DNA of 64,000 bases from Burkholderiales bacterium (GTDB lineage: Bacteria; Pseudomonadota; Gammaproteobacteria; Burkholderiales; SG8-41). The notes beneath the pieces were generated by a model. The model was not told the DNA's origin and searched no databases. It worked only from the letters and a program-made list of their open reading frames with translations. Positions 58,744-64,000 of this stretch are shown piece after piece. Position 1 is the stretch's first letter; each line of letters opens with the position of its first letter. The translations under genes and the position numbers were made by a program. The stretch is taken from assembly GCA_019635015.1 (NCBI GenBank), contig JAHCAG010000008.1, forward strand, positions 1 to 64,000, read 5' to 3'.

Positions 58744-58771
58744 TTTCAAACACTAGAGGAATCATTGCGTC

Positions 58772-59701
58772 ATGTTCAATCCCTTCAAGCCGCTGGAACA
58801 CATCCACGCCGAAGTCTTCACCTCGATGCCCGGAAAATTCCGCAAGAAAAGCCGCAGCAGCTGGTCGGACCCGAATCGCCAGAATGCGGAAGTGGAATGT
58901 TTCCTCGAGGCACCGGCCTTTGACCGCAACGGCAACCTGTTCGTATGCGACATTCCCTTCGGCCGCATTTTCCGCATCACGCCCAAGGGTGACTGGGACC
59001 TGGTGATCCAGTACGACGGCTGGCCCAACGGCATGAAGTTCCACAAGGACGGCCGGCTGTTCATCTGCGATTACAAGGAAGGCCTGCTGACGCTGGACGT
59101 GACAACCGGCAAGCTGGAAAACGTGCTGCGCACCGCCTACAGCGAAAGTTTCAAGGGCTTGAACGACCTGCACTTCGCCTCGAACGGTGACCTCTACTTC
59201 ACCGACCAGGGGCAGACCGGCATTGCCGATCCCACCGGCCGCGTGTTCCGCCTGAAGGCCAATGGCGAGCTGCGCCGGCTGCTTGAAAACGGGCCCAGCC
59301 CCAACGGCATCACGCTGGCCACCACCGAAAAACACGTCTACGTCGGCATGACACGCTCGAACTCGGTATGGCGCCTGCCGCTGATGGCCGACGGCTCGGT
59401 CTCCAAGACCGGCCTCGCGATCCAGCTCTCCGGCGGTGTTGCCGGCCCCGACGGCATCGAGATGGACGGCGAAAACGGCCTGCTGGTGTGCCAGCTCGGC
59501 GTGGGCATCTGGCGCTTCGACGCCAACATGCTGCCGACGCACCTGATTTCGTCGAAGAACCATGACAAGCACCACCATCTCGACAACGTCGCCTTCGGCG
59601 GCCCGGACCACAAACAGATATTCATCACCGAAGCGCTGTCAGGCGACGTGCTGACGGCGAAAGTGCCCTTCGCCGGCAAGAAGCTTTACGGCCACCAGTA
59701 A
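58772..59701 (+). CDS. SMP-30/gluconolactonase family protein
   Basis: A 309-residue six-bladed beta-propeller lactonase. Metal-site residues are expected from Glu in AEVECFLEAPAFDRNGN, Asn in GPSPNGITLA and Asp in VAGPDGIEMDG. Repeated blade motifs such as NLFVCDIPFGRIFRI and DLYFTDQGQTG are visible. No signal peptide, so cytosolic. The start at 58772 has AGAGGAA about 11 nt upstream. It would open a lactone to a hydroxyacid, possibly feeding the enolase-superfamily enzyme on the opposite strand. It ends at a bidirectional terminator. Confidence 0.9.
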   Translation: MFNPFKPLEHIHAEVFTSMPGKFRKKSRSSWSDPNRQNAEVECFLEAPAFDRNGNLFVCDIPFGRIFRITPKGDWDLVIQYDGWPNGMKFHKDGRLFICDYKEGLLTLDVTTGKLENVLRTAYSESFKGLNDLHFASNGDLYFTDQGQTGIADPTGRVFRLKANGELRRLLENGPSPNGITLATTEKHVYVGMTRSNSVWRLPLMADGSVSKTGLAIQLSGGVAGPDGIEMDGENGLLVCQLGVGIWRFDANMLPTHLISSKNHDKHHHLDNVAFGGPDHKQIFITEALSGDVLTAKVPFAGKKLYGHQ

Positions 59702-59719
59702 AGCTCCGGACTTCGCAAC

Positions 59720-59751
59720 AAAAAAACGGCGCTGATCAGCGCCGTTTTTTT
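59720..59751. terminator. Bidirectional rho-independent terminator
   Basis: Perfect palindrome GGCGCTGATCAGCGCC flanked by seven A residues on the left and seven T residues on the right, between convergent SMP-30 and enolase-superfamily genes. Confidence 0.93.
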
Positions 59752-59770
59752 GTTTCCGGATGACCGGCCT

Positions 59771-60889
59771 TCAATGGGCCATCGGCACGCCGTACTGCAC
59801 AAGCTTCTTCTCATCAAGATCGATCCCCAGCCCGGGTCCCGATGGCAAACCTATGCTTCCGCCGCTGATATCGAGCCGGGTGGTGGCCACGGTATCGACC
59901 ACTTTCAGCGGACCCACACATTCCAGTCCCGGCACGACATTATGCGAAGTGGCAGCTAGCATGATCTCCGCCGTCGTGCTGAGATCCAGCCCGAAGCCGT
60001 GCCCCAGCACCACCGGGAGACCTGCGGCCTCAGCTGTGGCCAGCATGCGCGCGGCAGCCAGCAGGCCACCGGCCTGCTTGATGCCGAACTTGACGTAATC
60101 GGCGCAGTCCGCCTTGATCACCCGGATCAGGCTCTGGTGGTCGCTGATGGATTCGTCGGCCATGACCGGAATGCCGCCCTCCCGCCGGATCCGCGCCAGT
60201 CCCGCCAGATCGTCCTTGTGCACCGGCTGCTCGAACAATTGCATGTCGCAGGACTTGACCGCCTTGCACAGGGCCAGCGCCTGATCCACGCTGCACTGCA
60301 TGTTGGCATCCATGCGCAGCTGGATGTCCTTGCCGACGGCATCACGCACCGCGATCACCCGCGCGCTGTCCCTGGCGACATTGTTGCCGACCTTGATTTT
60401 CATCGACTTGAATCCGGCGGCCTTCCAGCGCAGCGCTTCGGCAACTGCCTCGTCCGGCGGCAGTTCCCCGACCCAGCCGTTGAACAACACCCGGTCGAGG
60501 ACGGCGCCGCCGACGTAATCATGAAGGGCGATGCCGGCCCGCCGGCAGACGAGCTCGATGCAGGCCAGCTCCACGCCCACGACAGCACCGGGCTGCGATG
60601 GCGTCAGCCTGGAGGCGATTTCAACGATGCGATTGACGTTGCCCGGATCCTTTCCGATCAGTGCCGGAGCGATGCGGTCCCGGATGGCCAGAGCAAGTTC
60701 AGGACCGGTGTGAGGCGACTTGGCCGTGGATGCGGGATCAATGCTGCTGATGCCGATCGCGCCGTCCGCGGCCGTTATCCGCACCACGACGCACTTGGTG
60801 ACATTTTTGGAGACACCACCACTGGTGAACGTACCCACCAGCGGCATGCCTATGCAGAATACTTCGATTTTGCTGATCATTGCAGTCAT
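59771..60889 (-). CDS. Mandelate racemase/muconate lactonizing enzyme family protein
   Basis: A 372-residue enolase-superfamily enzyme. KxK is in SMKIKVGNN. Metal ligands are Asp in LRMDANMQC, Glu in LFEQPVHK and Asp/Glu in VMADESISD, with the Lys in YVKFGIKQAGG. The capping domain starts SKIEVFCIGMPLVGTFTSGG. It is a paralogue of the 26491-27621 protein with the same C-terminal pattern. ATG 60889 has AGAGGT upstream; an ATG three codons in is possible. Downstream of the GntR gene by 95 nt on the same strand. Confidence 0.92.
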   Translation of the reverse strand: MTAMISKIEVFCIGMPLVGTFTSGGVSKNVTKCVVVRITAADGAIGISSIDPASTAKSPHTGPELALAIRDRIAPALIGKDPGNVNRIVEIASRLTPSQPGAVVGVELACIELVCRRAGIALHDYVGGAVLDRVLFNGWVGELPPDEAVAEALRWKAAGFKSMKIKVGNNVARDSARVIAVRDAVGKDIQLRMDANMQCSVDQALALCKAVKSCDMQLFEQPVHKDDLAGLARIRREGGIPVMADESISDHQSLIRVIKADCADYVKFGIKQAGGLLAAARMLATAEAAGLPVVLGHGFGLDLSTTAEIMLAATSHNVVPGLECVGPLKVVDTVATTRLDISGGSIGLPSGPGLGIDLDEKKLVQYGVPMAH

Positions 60890-60984
60890 TCTGGACCTCT
60901 TTCGTTATCACATTCCAGCATCAACCTCTGACGAGGCATTTTTTCATTGAATGATCCATTGATCGCGCCCTTGCAGGCGCGGAT

Positions 60985-61731
60985 TCAGGATGGCCTGCCG
61001 GGGTCACCGGCGATGCGCGCCAGCCGGTGCTCAAGCGAGTGTCGCACATGTTCGCGGGCGACAGTCTCGGCCCTTGCCGCATCGCGCGCCTCGATCGCAT
61101 CCAGGATGGCGAGGTGCTGGGCATGTGCGGCGCGCGCGTGCGGCTCGTCGAGCAGGTTCGAATCGCCGAGCAGCGGGATCAGCGCATACACCGCCGCGAT
61201 GGCCCTGCCCAGGAACTGGTTGCGCGCAGCCTCCAGGATCAGGTCGTGAAACTGGCGGTTCAGCAGTATCAGGGCCGCGGGATCGCCGAGCACCCTGGCT
61301 TCGCGCTCCAGCACCCCGCGCAGCGCCCGCATTTCCGTTTCGGTCGCCTGCAATGCGCAGGCGGCGGCAGCAGCAGGTTCGAGCAGCTCGCGCACCGCGA
61401 ACATCTGCTGCATATCCTCGGCATCGAGGCGCATCACCAGCGCACCGCGGAAAGGCTGGTTGAGCAGCAGCCCCTCGCTTTGCAGGCGGCGCATCGCCTC
61501 GCGCACCGGCGTGCGGCTCATGCCGAGCCAGGACGCGACGTCGACCTCGGTGAGATGTGCCCCGGTCGGAACCCGGCCTTCACGTATTGCCCGGCGTATT
61601 TCATCGCAGGCCACTTCGGCCAGCGAGCGCCCGCCGCCGCCCTCCGGCACACGGCGTGAGCTGATGCGCTTCAGGGCCGCATCGTCGGGCCTGCTGCGAA
61701 GGGAGCGTTTCGGGCGGCTGCGAGGGGTCAT
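60985..61731 (-). CDS. GntR-family regulator, FadR/FCD subfamily
   Basis: A 248-residue transcription factor. The basic N-terminal arm (PRSRPKRSLRSRPDD) precedes the winged helix, with recognition helix VASWLGMSRTPVREAMRRLQSEG and wing LNQPFRGALVMRL. The FCD effector domain has metal-ligand-type residues in NRQFHDLILEA, HAQHLAILDAI and EHVRHSLEHRLA. These bind a carboxylate effector in related proteins. ATG 61731 (a GTG lies one codon before). It is the only DNA-binding regulator seen in the window. It lies 10 nt after the TauD gene stop, in the same direction, and probably controls that gene and the racemase-like gene. Confidence 0.93.
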   Translation of the reverse strand: MTPRSRPKRSLRSRPDDAALKRISSRRVPEGGGGRSLAEVACDEIRRAIREGRVPTGAHLTEVDVASWLGMSRTPVREAMRRLQSEGLLLNQPFRGALVMRLDAEDMQQMFAVRELLEPAAAAACALQATETEMRALRGVLEREARVLGDPAALILLNRQFHDLILEAARNQFLGRAIAAVYALIPLLGDSNLLDEPHARAAHAQHLAILDAIEARDAARAETVAREHVRHSLEHRLARIAGDPGRPS

Positions 61732-61741
61732 CACGCGGTTC

Positions 61742-62692
61742 TCAACCGGGGATCACCGCTTCGCCGTTGATCACGGTGCGGTGCATGACGCGGGGCTGTG
61801 ACGAATCAACTTCCGAACGGTAATGCATGGCACAGCGGTTGTCCCAGAGAATGACATCGCCGACCTGCCAGACATGTTTCCAGGCATATTTTTCCTGCGT
61901 CGCATGCGCCCACAACCGGTCGAGCAGCGCCTCGCTGTCCGCGTTGGACATGCCGATGATGTAGTTCGACGGCCAGTCGCGCCGCCGTCCCAGATACAAA
62001 GCAGGTTTGCCGGTTGCGGGATGGATACGTACCAGCGGATGCGCCGGACCCGGCACCTCCTCGGGTTTTGTCGGCATTTTCACCGTCGGACGCAACACTC
62101 CGGCGCTGTTGCGGCTGGCATCGTGAATCTGCGAACGCCCCTTGATTGCCACCTTGAGGTCGGCCGGCAGGTCCTCATAGGCCTTGTACTGGTTGTTGAA
62201 CCAGGTATCGCCACCGCCGTTGGTCGGGATGACGATCGAATACAGCATGCTGCCTGCCGGCGGCACTGCGACGTAGGAATTGTCGCTGTGCCAGACCACT
62301 TCATAGCTGCCCAGTCCGCCGTTGTCCTTGACCGGGTTGCCGTCTTCATCAAGATTGCTGATCAGGCTCAGGTGCGGATGCAGTGGCACCATCCTGCCGC
62401 CGATCCTGTAACCACCGGCCACCTGGTATTTGCGCGCGGCCGGTTCCTTGGGTGTGCCGAAAATACCTGCAGCCGCCAGAAATGCCTCGTCGGGCAGTGT
62501 TTGTTTGCGCCAGAACAGCACCAGATGATCAGACCAGGCCTTGCGTAGCAATTCGCGCGTAGCGTCAGGGACCGGCTGTGACAGGTCGACTCCGCGGATC
62601 TCGGCGCCCAGCGCTGCGCCGCTGGGGATGACCTGCAACTGCTCCGGCTGATTGACGGCATTGGAGCCTGCTGTGCGTTGCGCTGATTTCAT
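61742..62692 (-). CDS. TauD/TfdA-family Fe(II)/2-oxoglutarate dioxygenase
   Basis: A 316-residue dioxygenase. HxD is in VVWHSDNSYVAVP, the distal His in DNRCAMHYRSEV and the 2-oxoglutarate Arg in RVMHRTVING. GAEIRGVDLSQPVPDA is a typical TauD N-terminus. The ATG at 62692 has AGGAG at eight bases; an ATG two codons earlier is too close to it. It resembles the 53-991 protein but has normal GC. A GntR regulator follows, and an inverted repeat with a GTATAC core lies about 190 nt upstream, consistent with local regulation. Confidence 0.92.
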   Translation of the reverse strand: MKSAQRTAGSNAVNQPEQLQVIPSGAALGAEIRGVDLSQPVPDATRELLRKAWSDHLVLFWRKQTLPDEAFLAAAGIFGTPKEPAARKYQVAGGYRIGGRMVPLHPHLSLISNLDEDGNPVKDNGGLGSYEVVWHSDNSYVAVPPAGSMLYSIVIPTNGGGDTWFNNQYKAYEDLPADLKVAIKGRSQIHDASRNSAGVLRPTVKMPTKPEEVPGPAHPLVRIHPATGKPALYLGRRRDWPSNYIIGMSNADSEALLDRLWAHATQEKYAWKHVWQVGDVILWDNRCAMHYRSEVDSSQPRVMHRTVINGEAVIPG

Positions 62693-62879
62693 GATCATCT
62701 CTCCTCTTTCGGTCTGGCAAATCACTGCGGTGTTCAGGTCATCACCAGCCGGACCTGCGCTGAATGCCGCAGCTGAATTCGCGGCACTGCGATCACCGGA
62801 AAAGCCGGTGGTCCGGCGCCTGTTGTAATCCGCGCTGTAATCGGCGCAATCGGCGCTTGTCTGCGGTGGATTACCATGG

Positions 62880-62900
62880 ATTGTATTCAGTGTATACAAT
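62880..62900. promoter_or_regulatory. Inverted repeat upstream of TauD/GntR genes, candidate operator
   Basis: Arms ATTGTA and TACAAT nine bases apart, with a GTATAC core at the right side. It lies between the DadA-like stop and the TauD promoter region and resembles GntR/FCD operators. Confidence 0.5.
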
Positions 62901-62930
62901 CTGCGCAACAAGGATATCCGCCCCACCCCC

Positions 62931-64000
62931 TTATCCCAGGCCGGTGAACGCGAAGTCCACGTCGGGGCGCCGCCCGGAAACGATATCGGCAATGGCCTTC
63001 CCTGAACCGCAGGCGTGGGTCCAGCCCAGCGTGCCGTGTCCCGTGTCGAGAAACAGATTCGGATAGCGCGTGGCGCCAATACAGGGCACGTTTGAAGGCG
63101 TCGCCGGACGCAGCCCGGTCCAGAACTGCGCGCTCGAGGCATTACCCGCACCGGGAAACAGCGACTCGACGCGCCGCAGGATGGCGCGGCAGCGTGTCTC
63201 GTTGAGCGCGGTATCGTAGCCGTTGAGCTCGCAGGTGCCCGCGATCCGCAGCCGATCACCGAGGCGCGAAAACACCAGCTTGTATTCGTCGTCAGTCAGG
63301 CTCACCGTATGAGCACGCGCCGGATCAGCCACCGGCATCGTCACCGAATAACCCTTGGCCGGATAAATGCCCAACCGTATGCCCAGAGGCGCGGCAAGCG
63401 CTGTGCTGTAGCTGCCCAGCGCAAGGACATAGGCATCAGCCTTCATCAGGCGCGAACCCTCGCGATCACGCACCCGCACCCCTTCGATGCGTTCACCGGC
63501 TGTCTCCAGCGCGAGGATCGTGGTGTCATAGTGGTAGCGCACCCCGCGCTGCGTGCACAGCTCCGCCAACCGCACCGTGAACAAATGCGCGTCACCGGAC
63601 TCGTCCGATGGGGTCAGGCTGCCGCCCGCAAGCCGGCCACGGGCCGAGGTCAGCGCCGGCTCGATCGCGACGCACTCGTCTGGCGTTTTCATCTCAAGCT
63701 GGCAGCCGAACTCGCGCATGATGCGTGCCGGCTCCTGCGCAGCATCGAATTCCTGCTGACTGGTATAAAAATGCAGGATGCCGCGTTCCAGATGGTCGTA
63801 GCGAATAGCAGTTCCGGCCCGCAAGTCCTGCAAGGCGTGGCGGCTGTACAAACCGAGATTGACGATCTGGGCAATATTGTGACGGGTGCGCCCTGGCGTG
63901 CATTCGCGCAGGAAATCCAGACACCAGCGCAGTTGCGCCCAGTCCGGACGCGGGCGGAACAGCAGCGGCGCGTCCTCGCGGAACAGCCACTTCAGCACCT
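62931..64000 (-). CDS. FAD-dependent D-amino-acid dehydrogenase (DadA)-like oxidoreductase, partial
   Basis: Partial gene: at least 355 residues of the C-terminal part; the N-terminal FAD-binding region lies beyond the window. It is a DAO/DadA-family flavoprotein. Seen are ADAYVLALGSYSTALAAPLG, the flavin-near YPAKGYSVTMPVAD and TGLRPATPSNVPCIGAT. The C-terminal segment NLFLDTGHGTLGWTHACGSGKAIADIV is typical of DadA. It would deaminate a D-amino acid or a related amine at the membrane. It ends 239 nt before the TauD gene on the same strand; the gap holds an inverted repeat but no gene. Confidence 0.9.
   Translation of the reverse strand, partial: VLKWLFREDAPLLFRPRPDWAQLRWCLDFLRECTPGRTRHNIAQIVNLGLYSRHALQDLRAGTAIRYDHLERGILHFYTSQQEFDAAQEPARIMREFGCQLEMKTPDECVAIEPALTSARGRLAGGSLTPSDESGDAHLFTVRLAELCTQRGVRYHYDTTILALETAGERIEGVRVRDREGSRLMKADAYVLALGSYSTALAAPLGIRLGIYPAKGYSVTMPVADPARAHTVSLTDDEYKLVFSRLGDRLRIAGTCELNGYDTALNETRCRAILRRVESLFPGAGNASSAQFWTGLRPATPSNVPCIGATRYPNLFLDTGHGTLGWTHACGSGKAIADIVSGRRPDVDFAFTGLG

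Overview
The window is a dense stretch of high-GC chromosome with 64 supportable protein genes, no rRNA or tRNA, no transposase, no phage gene and no CRISPR array. The gene content points to a catabolically versatile betaproteobacterium, probably of the Burkholderiales type. The strongest clue is thirteen periplasmic solute-binding proteins of the Bug/TctC family in 64 kb. Each seems to stand alone, because no TctA or TctB membrane partner is present. The host assignment is an inference from gene content and composition only. No housekeeping gene is present to anchor it.

Layout. 1-2.1 kb: a lower-GC TauD-type dioxygenase and a Bug protein. 2.1-5.3 kb: a split ThDP decarboxylase, a DUF559 endonuclease-like gene set between palindromic repeats, and an aldehyde dehydrogenase. 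5.3-9.6 kb: a glutathione transferase facing a TauD / AtuA / DUF4387 / duplicated ferredoxin-like-domain operon. 9.6-15.3 kb: a minus-strand acyl-CoA set (CoA-transferase, enoyl-CoA hydratase, two acyl-CoA dehydrogenases, SDR). 15.3-19.7 kb: four Bug genes in tandem, three with their own terminator. 19.9-22.1 kb: a CoA-transferase with a guanidinium-type SMR exporter, and a secreted protein. 22.1-33.5 kb: eleven consecutive minus-strand catabolic genes (isopropylmalate-dehydrogenase-like, FMN hydroxyacid oxidase, isocitrate-lyase-like, Bug, enolase-superfamily, LeuD-like, LeuC-like, SDR, Bug, BKACE, HpcH aldolase). 33.6-40.6 kb: a plus-strand set (second split ThDP enzyme, MmgE/PrpD, PdxA-like, two Bug, LigJ-like hydratase). 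40.6-45.1 kb: small membrane, secreted, cupin and SGNH genes, then Bug plus CoA-transferase. 45.2-49 kb: an MFS carrier with TcuB and TcuA. 49-55.4 kb: two PBP-fold proteins without signal peptides, two Bug, an MFS carrier and a LigI-like lactonase. 55.7-57.6 kb: a second lower-GC Bug + TauD pair. 57.6-64 kb: a haloacetate-dehalogenase-like hydrolase, an SMP-30 lactonase, an enolase-superfamily enzyme, a GntR/FCD regulator, a fourth TauD enzyme and a truncated DadA-like oxidoreductase.

How it could work together. Most genes form small modules in which a Bug protein, sensing or delivering a carboxylate, sits beside one to four enzymes for (hydroxy)carboxylic acids. The recurring enzyme types are four Fe/2-oxoglutarate dioxygenases, three family III CoA-transferases, two split ThDP decarboxylases, two enolase-superfamily enzymes, two amidohydrolases of the protocatechuate 4,5-cleavage type, and lyases that would give pyruvate or short acyl units. 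TcuAB would feed cis-aconitate into central metabolism. The only DNA-binding regulator seen is one GntR/FCD protein. Substrates of nearly all modules remain inferred.

The most unusual points are the LeuB/LeuC/LeuD/isocitrate-lyase-like catabolic set, the TauD-AtuA-DUF4387 operon, the full defluorinase-type active-site set in the hydrolase at 57.6-58.5 kb, two SDRs that each lack a different catalytic residue, a histone-H1-like tail on an FMN enzyme, and a family of AT-rich elements that recurs at gene junctions.
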